64,000 nt of DNA, from assembly GCA_018697195.1 (NCBI GenBank), contig JAGMWU010000041.1, positions 114,754-178,753 on the forward strand, given 5' to 3'. The notes below the pieces were generated by a model, which did not search any database, was not told the DNA's origin, and worked only from the letters and a program-made list of their open reading frames with translations. Shown piece by piece: positions 1 to 10,100 of this stretch. A program made the translations under genes and the position numbers. Positions within the stretch are counted from its first letter, which is position 1; every line of letters begins with the position of its first letter. The stretch is from Certhia americana (taxonomy: Eukaryota; Chordata; Aves; Passeriformes; Certhiidae).

Positions 1-1980
1 GGCTGGCAATTGCCACTGGGCCCCTGGTCCCCCATGCCAAAAGGTGCCATGGGCTGGTTCTCAGGCCCTGGAGCCCTCTGAGCTCCAACACCCTCAGCCT
101 CTGCTTGGCATCACTGGGTAGAGATTGGTAACCGCCCCAAGCATCTCCTGCAGGCCCTGAGCTGCAGCTCCATCCCCTTGTGCCATGGCATTTATCCAGT
201 TCCAGCCCCAGTGTTTCCATTGCTCCAGAAGGGTTTGGGCCCAACTCTAGTGCCAAGGCCCTTATTCCACAGCCAGGGGCTTTATGTCTCCACCAGCTTC
301 ACAACCATTGTTACAATCCCAGCCCTCCAACCTTTATTGGCTTAACATCAGATAGCTACTAACAAAAAAATTCCTATTCTTTGCCAATACCTATAAAACC
401 GAAAAACTTGACGTGTGTTAAGTGTTCTACACCCTGCGCTCTGTAGCTTTGGGTCTCTCTGGGGAAGGGCACCCAGCACCACATCTCCCTCATTCCCCAC
501 CTATCTGCTCCCTCACCGCAGCGTGGCAGTCTCCCAAGGGAACTGGGGCGCTCAAATGACATCAGAGCCCCCAAGTCTCCACCGGGGAGATGAGACTCCC
601 CTCCCCCCCAGCCTTTTTTCCTCACCCCCAAAGAAGGCACAGAATGGGTCAAACTGCCCTGGACAGCAGCACGGCCCTTTAGTCCAGCCCATTCCAAATG
701 TACATCCCCCCCAAAAGGAACTCTGCTGCAACAACAAACAGGGGCAGCCCCCAGAAGGGTCCAAGTTCCTCCCTGGTCCCACAGGCACAGGTGACAAGAG
801 GCAGAAAGAGGCAGTGACAGCAGAGAGGACACAGGAAGAAAATGAAGATTGGGGTGCAGGATAAAAATAAAAAAAAAAAAAAAAAAAAAAAAAAACCAAA
901 CCAAAAAACCTGGGATGGGTAGCATGACAGAGAGGGATTAAAAAAGAACACAGACAGCAAACAGGACACAGGGATTCAGTGAGAAACAATAACATAGGGA
1001 GCACCACAGAGAATAAAAAAGGAACACAAACGAGTGATGCACAGAAAAAGACGGAGAAAAGACAGAGTGCCCAACACACAGCAAGGACAGAGGAATACAG
1101 AGACAAAGAGGGAAACAAGGACCTGGAGAGGAAACAAATACAGCACGTGTCCGAGGGGGGGGGAAGACAGGCAAGATGCTTCTCACTCCAGTCACTACAA
1201 AAATGCAGCTTCACTTTAATTTCAGGCTCAGCATATCTTCCTAGCTCAACAGGTGAACAGGTACTCCCAGCATCTTTCTTTGGGCAGCACAGACTCACCA
1301 TGAGGACCTGGAATCCAAGGATGGCTCTAAACATGGGAGAACCACTTGCTACTCTCTCCACCTTTTCTCCAGCTTAGCCCTGGGTTGGGAAAAAAAAGAC
1401 AACAAACATCTAAAAACCAATCTTGAGGTACCTTGAGAATGCCCAGGTCTGGGAGAAAGCCTTTCCCACCACTCTCTTGGCCTTTTCCCTCTCTGAGGAA
1501 TTGTGGAAATGCATATCCAGACTCGAGGTGGACAGCCTGGGATATTTTCTGCACACCAAACACCACAGCCACGAGCACCAGAAGCCTGAGGATGCTGTGG
1601 ATTGCAATTCACAGCCTCAGTGCATCCTGCACTGGACAGCCAAGTCATTTGTGCACAGAGGAAATAAAAGTGACCATTTTTAATAGTTAAAGTATCCGTG
1701 GGAGTTACTGGCTACTTACAGCAGTGACCTTCATACACCCTCTCATACTTATGGATTTATCAGAAGAAGCAGCTTCAGGTTCCTTCCTTTTTGAGCACAA
1801 CTCCAAACAGGAAACTTCTCACGACTGCTCCTGAGAGAGGCAAGTGGACCTCCAAGAGCTCAGGAAAGTGACTCCCTCCCCTGAGTCATGTCTCACCTGC
1901 CCAAGCACTCACAGTGCTTTTATACCACCTCTCTCCCTATGTTCGTTTAGAAGTAAGAAAGCTGCAAGCTCTGCCTCCAG
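1..1980. other. Non-coding flank downstream of BMP3
   Basis: No recognisable exon. From about 790 to 1170 the plus strand is purine-rich with few T, holding a 27-base A run (869-895) and a 9-base G run (1155-1163). Both-strand reading frames of 100-269 codons in this stretch follow from low complexity and match nothing known. I looked for the C-terminal exon of PRKG2, the expected neighbour on this side, and did not see it. Confidence 0.6.
869..895. repeat. Poly-A run (27 A)
   Basis: Uninterrupted A run preceded by GGATAAAAAT and followed by CCAAACCAAAAAACC. It could be a simple repeat or the tail of an old plus-strand retroposed copy. No body of such a copy is recognised before it. Confidence 0.9.
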
Positions 1981-2570
1981 CCCCGGCCGCACCTTCCCTG
2001 CGCCCCAGCACTGCCCACCCGCTCAGGTGCTGCTCCTCTCTGCTGCGCTGCCTCCCTGACGGGGTCGAGCTGGGAGAAACCGCAGCTTTTGTTTCCCAGG
2101 AAAGCTCTGCCGGGCGGCCCCAGCCCCGCAGCTCCTCCCCGGGCCAACCTCCGCCTCCCTCGGTGCTTTTCCCGGGCCCCGCCGCTCTCCGCTCCCCTAC
2201 AATCCCACTGCAGCCGCAGTAACTCCCTTCCTTCCCAATTGTCACCCTGACCCGCCACCGCCGCTCCCGGCCCCGCCGGGAATGAGCGCTGGAGCGGGGA
2301 CGGAGCTTCTCATGGGAAACGCTGTTCTTGGAAAAGTCCAAGTGCCACAGCAGAAAGCGTGGATTTTCATTTTCAAGTCGTTTTATTTGACATTTCTCCA
2401 GAGCTCGGAGCAGAACGTCCGTGTTACTGAAGGACAGCGGTAGAGAGCAGAGAAGCGTCTCCATCCACAGCGACGCTGCGGGTGCTCCTGCCCTTCGGAG
2501 CTCCACCACGGCCCGGGCACTTCATCCTCGCACTGACAGAGAAAACTGCGCGGTTTACAGAGTGCCGAGA
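1981..2570. promoter_or_regulatory. CpG island downstream of BMP3
   Basis: From 1981 to 2330 I count about 29 CpG in 350 bp at roughly two-thirds GC, an observed/expected ratio near 0.8. CpG stays frequent to about 2570. It contains GC boxes and purine-rich GGAAGGAAGGGAG sites on the minus strand. The island lies 1.4-1.9 kb beyond the BMP3 stop, where no start of a known gene is expected. Open frames through it (such as 2509-1937 on the minus strand) resemble no family I know. It could be an alternative or non-coding transcript promoter, or a 3' end regulatory island. Confidence 0.7.
2382..2387 (-). terminator. Candidate BMP3 polyadenylation signal AATAAA
   Basis: The plus strand reads TTTATT, which is AATAAA on the coding strand. 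A T/G-rich stretch (TTTCTGCTGTGGCACTTGG) follows 20-40 bases downstream on the minus strand, as expected of a downstream element. It is the first exact hexamer after the stop codon. There is no transcript evidence. Confidence 0.4.
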
Positions 2571-2675
2571 TAAAGAAGGATACATTAGGAGGGCATAACG
2601 GATATAAAATAAATTAGAAGAATCTGTAAAAGTTTCTTTCCCATATACAAAATAACTTCTCTTTTTCAGGGGTGA

Positions 2676-2698
2676 TTTTTTTTTTTTTTTTTTTTTTT
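2676..2698. repeat. Poly-T run (23 T)
   Basis: Uninterrupted T run, reading as A on the BMP3 strand, inside the probable 3' UTR and close to the downstream CpG island. It may act as an internal priming site in cDNA libraries and mimic a polyadenylated end. Confidence 0.9.
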
Positions 2699-2939
2699 GA
2701 ATTGACAGTCTGTACACAGATAAACCTTTTCATCAGAAATCATTTAAAAACGCTGGTTTTACAAGGAAAAAGGAGCCACTAAACAAGCCATCCTGCAAAG
2801 TCACAAGCCTGTCCTCGGCTGAGGGTGCCAATCTTTGGGACCAGCCCTGACCCGGGAGTGACACTCTGCTGCTGAGTTCAGGGCCCCCTGAGCACACAAC
2901 AACTGATCACCACCTTGCCAGCTAAATCACAGCACGGAG

Positions 2940-3150
2940 AGCCCCGTCCAGTCCTTTCCTGCTCCGTGGGAGGGTGACTCCACCACCTTCCTGTGCAGCC
3001 CTTTCCATGTGCCTGACCATCCTTTCCACGAAGAAATTCTTCCTAATGTCCAGCCTGAACCTCTCTGGGTGCACCTTGAGGCTATGACCTGTGGTCCTGT
3101 CGCTCGTGACCTGGGAGAAGAGGCGACCCCACAACCTGGCAACAGCATCC
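2940..3150 (-). mobile_element. CR1 LINE fragment (3' part of ORF2, antisense to the window)
   Basis: The plus strand holds the hallmark CR1 words in antisense: GGTGACTCCACCACCTTCC, GAAGAAATTCTTCCTAATGT and GACCTGGGAGAAGAGGCGACC. Read on the minus strand it encodes the typical terminal ORF2 peptide ([13 protein letters not shown], then [17 protein letters not shown] and GVTLPRS), open across about 97 codons (3215-2922) and partly diverged from the family consensus. Both ends fade without a clear boundary, and the 3' terminal octamer repeat of CR1 is not seen. It points in the same direction as BMP3 and probably sits in its 3' UTR. It is the only interspersed repeat I can name in the window. 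Confidence 0.9.
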
Positions 3151-3919
3151 CTGCCGGGAGACAACCCAAAGATGACCTGCAAGGACGTTCTAGGACACGG
3201 ACAAGCCCTTTGCACGCCTCACTGAGCCTGGTATTTCTGCACCCCTGGCCTGCAGTCAGAGTGATGCACTCAGCGGTGCTGGTTTGAGCTCTTCTGCCCA
3301 GGGCTGCCAGGATGAATTACAGAGCTGATTACAATCTCAGGGAAAAGGAATCTCACACACAAGGCGGGTAACCTCGTACCAAGGAGATGCATGGTCAAGT
3401 AGGATTATCTACAGCTTTTAGGATGTCAGATTTGTTTTGCTGCCTTGCTGTACTACTCTAAAACCTAAGGCAAGAAACTTATCTTTACAATGAAGATTAT
3501 TACATTTTTAACCTCCCCTCACCATGAGTCATGATTAGGACAGAGAATTACCAGCTTGTGCTGCTTCTAAAATCTTGTGCAAAAATAGATCACTATGTCC
3601 TTTGGGCAGTCTCAAAAATCTGCACATTCTTCTTTCACCTCTCGCTTTCAACAGGTACGGTCAGGTCCCATTCCCAATCCTTGTGTCTCAGTCAGAATCA
3701 TGGACGAATGAAGTTTGTATTCACTTTCCTTGGAATGGCTGTTTGGGATCCACTCTGTTCCCATTCTCATTGGTTGGATTTCTTTACATTTTCCCAATTT
3801 TGTCCAAAGGAAATGCGTTGGCACTGCAAACCCCAAGTAGGTTCGATGAGCCCCCTGCCCACCCCCCTTCCCCAAGCAGCGAGTGATCCCCTGGCATTGC
3901 CCAGAGGCCTCACGAGGCA

Positions 3920-4111
3920 TTATCTGCATGCACAGGACTCCGCCGTCATGTTGGGATACACCTTCAGAACCACGTTTTTGTTCTCGTCAAAGAATAAGAT
4001 ACTAAGAGAAGACATTTTGTCAGGAACGCAGCAAGGCTCGGGAATGCCAGGGACGACTCCGACAGCTCTCACGATGCTCTGGATGGTGGCGTGGTTGGAT
4101 GGCTTCATGGC
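3920..4111 (-). CDS. BMP3: BMP3 coding exon 3 (second half of the mature cystine-knot domain, stop)
   Basis: This exon encodes residues 413-475 and a TAA stop at 3922-3920. The acceptor is GTCTTTCTCTTGCAG|GCCATG at 4112/4111, phase 0, so exon 2 (QFPIPK) joins [11 protein letters not shown]; human BMP3 has [17 protein letters not shown] at the same place. The exon carries the wrist helix [14 protein letters not shown], the paired cysteines 439-440 (EPCCVP), the finger strand [20 protein letters not shown] and the terminal CACR. Both phenylalanines of the ILFFDE motif (452-453) are intact. This motif contains the residue altered in the canine BMP3 skull-shape variant, though numbering differs by species. 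Confidence 0.98.
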   Translation of the reverse strand, partial: AMKPSNHATIQSIVRAVGVVPGIPEPCCVPDKMSSLSILFFDENKNVVLKVYPNMTAESCACR

Positions 4112-7100
4112 CTGCAAGAGAAAGACATGGTAGAATGTGTTAGTGCAGCCACATGGCCATGGATTGATTTATGCACTCTACAATAAAATTGCTTCGCTGA
4201 AGGGCCCGGTTGAGACGCCTTAGCTGGGACATCTGTAGCCAAGTGGCACTGCTGAGGAACTGAGCCTCCAAGACAGCTGTACTTCATACTAAAGTGACAT
4301 TTTCTTCCAGAGAAGAAACCTAAATTACAAAGTTTCCTAAATTTATAAAAAGGGACATGCTTGGGTTTACTCTGAACAGAAAGAAAATCTGCCTGGTGAG
4401 GTAACTGCTTGGTCACAAAACCAGAAACCATCAAGATGCGTATAAAAATAAAAAACCTACACAGAGAAGTGAAAAACAAAGTTTTACTCTGAACCCTGAA
4501 ATGCGTCCTGATACAAGTATCTGTAGGTAGGTGAGCATGAAAAATGCACAAGACACAATTTCTGGCTAGGGACTTCTGGTTTGGTTGGTTGAGTTGTTCT
4601 TACACACGGAGTTTGGGAATCAAAACAGCTCAGTGTGTATCCCATCACATGTCACTGAGAAATAGACAGAACAAGGTGATGTTGGCCAAATGTTCAATGT
4701 GCAATTTTGCTGCAATGAGAGATGATTTGTTTTGGGGAAAAAAAGTGAGCCTTAAGGGTTGGATAGGGACCTGCAAAAAGCACAGGAATAACTGTGAATT
4801 CCTCATCCTCATATGAATTACTCATATTGTTTGTGCATCACATTAGTACATGAGGTTGTAAGTCTCCACCTAGGCTGATCAAAGACATTTCTGTTGCTTT
4901 GTTTTGAATTCAAGAGTACCTATACTCCTCAGCAGTAGCAGCCAGGGGTTTAAAAGCATGTTTTAGATTATCATACACCTCAGATTTTTGTATCATTTCT
5001 GTCTTCCAAGGGAAGTGAAAGCTGTGGTAGTGTCCAGCCACTTTTCCTTGCCCCGCTGCTGGGCAGCATTCTCCCCAAAAAACTAGGAGCCCAACAGCTG
5101 TCCTGAGCCAGCGGATCACATGCTAAAAGGTAGAACACCTACTGAGATCCCATTTCCTGCAGCCAGTAGGATCTAAAAACTAAAGTTTAGAAAAACTAAA
5201 ATCAGAACTCCAAATATGCCACGTAACATCTCATCATAAACCTTCTCCTTCTCCTGTGGATATGGAATCCACAGCCCCAAAATGCTAAATTGCACCAAAC
5301 CAATTTCAGGCTAAGCAGCACCGAACAGATTCCGAGCACAGCCTCAGCTTTTGGTGGGAACAGCCTGGACACATGCTGTCCTAAAAGAAGTCTCTCTGTT
5401 TGACTGGGTAGCATACACCAGAGAACATCCTCTTCACTCATCCACAGGACCCCAGCCTCTGCAGAGCGTGCTGCACCGATCCTTCAGGTGCACCCTGGAG
5501 AAAAACCAGCTTCAGCCAGCGGGAATTTTACCATGACCAGAACAAAAGCCAAAGTCCCGTGCTTCTCAGGAACCCCAAATCCCCTTGGGAGTACTAAACT
5601 GTACTCCTGCATGTGGGGCGAGTCAGGCTGCTGCCTGTGGGCCACCGATGCTCCATCCAGCAGGCTGCCTACGAAACAGTTTTCCAGATCTGGCTTGTAT
5701 TTTGGTTGTTAAACAGGCTAGTAACAAGTTCACACATCATAAGCACTATGCAGGAAATGTTTTATGGCAGTTTGGGTTCTGGAGGAAAAACTACTAGCAA
5801 GTCAAGATTTTTTAATTACCTTTACAGCTTATCTCTTTACTAGATGTTCTAACCACTGCCTATTGCTGCATGGGGCAAATCCGTGTAGGTCTGACATCCA
5901 AACGCAAGCTAGCACTGGATGCCTTTTACTGACTTGGGAAACAAAATGCCCAGTTTATGGTAACAGACAGTTAAAAAGAATTTTTAGAGACCTTACCTTT
6001 GGAATTGGGAACTGGCATTCTCCTGAGCAGTAATAGGCATCGAAGGACTTAGGGGAAATAATCCACTCACTCCAGCCGATGTCTGCAAAATCCACCTTGA
6101 GATAGCGCCGGGCACAGTACCTTGGCTCGTTCCACTGCTTCCTCCTTGCCTTCTTCAGTGTTTGCTCATCAAACTGGAGAGTCTGGGTCTTCTGGGAATG
6201 GTTCTTCCTCTGCTTTTTCTTACTCCTGGCCCTGTCTGCCAGCTGCGGCTGGAAGGTCTTGTAGGGTTTTCTGCCTTGCCATCTCTCACCCTCTCCATAC
6301 TGGTACTTGGCCCCTGGAAGCTCGTTATTCTGCAGTGGCAATAGGATGTTCGTGGAGCGCCTTTGCCGGCCGTTACTGGCACTGCTCCTCGTGTGGCTCT
6401 CTGGCTTGGGAAGGACCCTGGCCGGAGGACGACGGTGTCCTTGCAAAGTAGAGACAACGCTCTCTGGCTCTGAGATAGCAGAATCATTGGCGTAAATCAG
6501 GATGTAGGGCTCATAGGAAGATGCTCTTTCCCAGGGGTGATGGCTGGTCAGATCCATTTTAACGCTGATCAGCAGTTCATTGTTTCGCTTTGCTTCATGC
6601 AGCAGCCGAGTGATATCCTTCCACTGCCAGGAAAGGATATCCTGGTCAGCAGAGGAGACATTTATGAGGAAATGTCCCAGGCTCCGAATCGGGTTCCCAG
6701 CTGAAGGAAAGGTCCAAACTGAAAGACGTATCTGAATTTCAGGTTTCCTGTGCCTGTGATGAGAACAGCCACTGGACTGTGAACAGTTCCACTTCAAGTG
6801 TGGCAGATCACCAATATAATAATACACAGAAGCTGACAAGACATTTTCAGACTCTGTGAGTGATGTCAAGTTAAAAATGTACATCTCCTGGCCTTCAGGG
6901 CTCCCTAGAAAAAGAAATACTCAGATAAGAATAAGGGAACCTGAAAATGTCATCCAGAGGGGATACAGACTGACTGCTCTGACAGCCTTTTGACTAAGTC
7001 AGATACTGGAAGGGTTAATTTTTCTTTTAAAATTCCCTGTGGGCCGCGGTTATGTCCGTCCTTCAGAGCAAGAGAAACTTAGATCTGAATGTTAGGGTAA

Positions 7101-10100
7101 AACCAGGCTGGTAGGGAAAACTCAAATGGTGTAGCTAGGTATGGTCTGCAGCACCCTGCAAAGGGCTGGAAACATCCTGACACATTAGGGAAATGAGGGC
7201 ATGCAGATTTAAATGCTTTCTGGACACCACGGCATGTCAAAAGCCTCTCCAAAGGGTTAGTCCAAGCAATGACAAGCACAGAGATGGCCATGGACTAGGG
7301 ATGACCAGCCACACAGCTCCCACCCTTGCACACAGTGTGGCAAGTCCCTTACCCAGGCAAGTGATAACATCATTTCCAGTACTCATCTTTCACAGACTTG
7401 GACAATTTCATGTTCTGTGTGACATTCGGCGCCTCCAGCCTGCAATATCCCGACGCCAGTGCCATTCAGGTAAGTGTGGCAAAAAACCCTGTACTCTCCC
7501 TGTGCTGCCCCACCCCTACCCCAACCACCCAAGCAGCTGCCTCCTCTTCTAAACATTTTTGTCTCATAGTGTTCCAATCAGTACATTAAAAAAGCAGGAG
7601 ATGCACTGCTTCATGGAATTATGGGAAAAAACTACATATTTTCTTCAGTGGAACAGGGGCAAAACAGTGGAAAGGCCAAATCATCTAAGGAAGACACTTT
7701 TGTTTACAGCTTCAGCCAAATCTGACAGCAGAGCACATAATTAACTTCCCAAGTGCTGAAAAGCCCATATACCAAACACACCCAAATTCCAGCTATTACA
7801 GATGCCTAGGGAACTAGATTTACTTGGAATTCCATCCCGCTTTTTATTCCTCAGGCCAAAACCAGCTCTTGATCACGCTTGCACTAGGCATACACAAGGA
7901 CCTGATTTCTGCTTGGTTTGTAATCACTAACATAATAAGGTAAATATGTAATTTGGCAGAGCACTGAGTGGGTCAGTCTTAGGAGCCAGAATTCATGGTG
8001 TTGCATGAGCACCTGTTTAAGAAGCTGTTATTTAAATCATTGCTGTATGTTAAATGACAATTTTTGATCTTATTTTTTACTACAAATGCCAAAAATCCTG
8101 CCTGTTCTAAACTGGTATACTGTATTGGAAGACAAAAGAAGCTACTTTTGTTTTTAAAGAAATTCTGGACAGCATGGGGCAGACACAGAAGGAGTCTGTA
8201 GTTTTGGTTAAAAGCTAAATTCCAGCAGCCACTTCTGGCCTGTAAACTCTACACCAAGACAGAGCACTTGCAGTAGATGGTGCTATTTTCTTACACAACC
8301 ACCTCCAAGCTTCAGCAGCTCTGAGTTCTCAGATCTTTTATCTGCAAAATCATCTCAGAAACAGTTACTAGTGGCAAGTGCAGACATCTGTGGATTCACT
8401 GGATTCCACCCCAAGAAACACAATGCATGACCTGAGGTTCCATGAAAATTTGGGAGTACCAGGTCCAGTATACCCCTCGTGCGACACCGATACCTGACTC
8501 CCAGGTGTGAGCATTGCACTGAAGTAAGTGTTCCCTGGGCTAGAAAATACCCTTAAAAATGACAGACATGCCAAGGAAGACGCAGCCTTAAAATAACTAC
8601 AAATGCATCTTTTGCTCAGGAAAATTTCATTTCATTGAAACAAGATTTTGTCTTTTGGCTCATAGGACACGCTCTGCTGAAAACCATACCAGAGAATAAG
8701 TTTTAAGAAGAAAAAAGGAAAGAAAGAGTACGAGGAACCAAGCTACACGCTGCTGCCTTCCAGACACTGTGAGCCCAGATTTTAAAACCAACCTCCACCA
8801 GGTGTTACTGCCAGTCTGCGAACATGTGGCGTGTTTACCTTTATAGAGGATGCCCTGACATTTTTATGGACTGCCAAATCTATCCCACGGGTGAAAAAGG
8901 ATGTAATAATGAGGACTATTTAGTTATACAGTCACCATTAGCTATCATTTAAAGGAGATATTACAGAGGTGCCCTCGTGCCAGGGCCCAGTTAAGACTCT
9001 ATCAGCGTTTCCACGTAAAACGTTGTTCTCATCGGTTCACAAGCCAGATACAAAAATTCACTCGGAGCTGGGAACAGGAACAAGTTCCTCAACAGAAACA
9101 GATCTGGAAACCAGATCTTCTCTTTTCTCTCGCTTTCCCTCTTACTTGGCTGCTGCTTCCTAGCTACCAATTTGTGTTCTGTGCAAAAGGAAAAGACAGG
9201 ATGCGGTTCTCCCTTTTGAAAGAGCATAGGACCTGGTGCCAAATTGGTTTTACTAATTCTTTTAGCAAAGCAGGTAAGATCACAGCAGCTAGCAACTTGA
9301 TACAAAACAGCAGCAAGTTCACCAGGGATTAAAGCTCTCAGCTGCTCAAACACAGAATTTCCATAGAAATAGCAATGCTGCATACTTGGGACCTAACTTA
9401 CATTCCGTGATACGAAACTCACAAACCTGCACATTGCACAGCATAAGCACACTGCACAGTGGCCACTTGACCTCTTTTCTGTGTATTTTAAGCAGGAAGA
9501 CCACAGCAGGTGTGAAAACTAAACACGACATCTAGCTTGAAGCTAGCACAAGCCGAGCAAGCTGAGGGGGTACATCCACAGTAGACACAGATGTGGGCAG
9601 GAGAAGAGCTGACCTCACTCTTCCTCACAGCCATTGCACTTCGGCTGGTTGGGTGAAAAGCAAATTGTCCACAGCCTGTCCTCTGACACCAGAGCTCCTC
9701 GTGCTGAAGCAATGTGTTCTAGAAACAGGGACCAGCAGGGAAATGTGAACACAAGCCACTCACGTGCATGGCACCGCTGTGAGATGCACAGTGACAGAAA
9801 CCAGAAAGTTCACGTTCTGTGTCTGGCCCTGAGAGGGTGAACCTACAGATCCTGCCCATTTTCCTCAGAGGCTTGCAGATTTGGGCCCATCTGCCCAAAT
9901 CATAGCTTACTGTTTTTCAGGTTCCTAAAAACTACCAGGATGCTACTGCTTGCATTGTATTTATAGGGGTGCAGCAAAAAAACTCCTAACCAAAGAAACA
10001 CACAGAGAAGAAAAAAAAAAAAATTAGTCTCCTGACTGAATACTGAATATTTTAAAGCTCATGTTGCAAAGAACCCTTGATAGTGCTGGTACTCAGAGGG

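Larger units (their letters stand above)
2360..3919 (-). other. BMP3: Probable BMP3 3' untranslated region
   Basis: The region directly downstream of the BMP3 stop. Going down the minus strand from 3919, the first canonical AATAAA is at 2387-2382, which would give a 3' UTR of roughly 1.55 kb. This UTR would include the CR1 remnant near 2940-3150 and a T run (A run in the transcript) at 2676-2698. The real 3' end could be nearer, using a variant signal, or farther: the next minus-strand signals I see are ATTAAA at 1220-1215 and AATAAA at 338-333. Confidence 0.45.

Noticed and set aside
552..1361. 269-codon minus-strand frame with a Phe run
   Set aside because: The Phe run is translation of the poly-A tract and the rest follows from purine bias on the other strand.
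1..1980. PRKG2 3' end expected on the left
   Set aside because: No sequence encoding its acidic Pro-rich C-terminus is seen; the gene probably lies outside the window.
3531..4133. 200-codon plus-strand frame over BMP3 exon 3 and its 3' side
   Set aside because: Shadow of the conserved minus-strand exon; no family resemblance.
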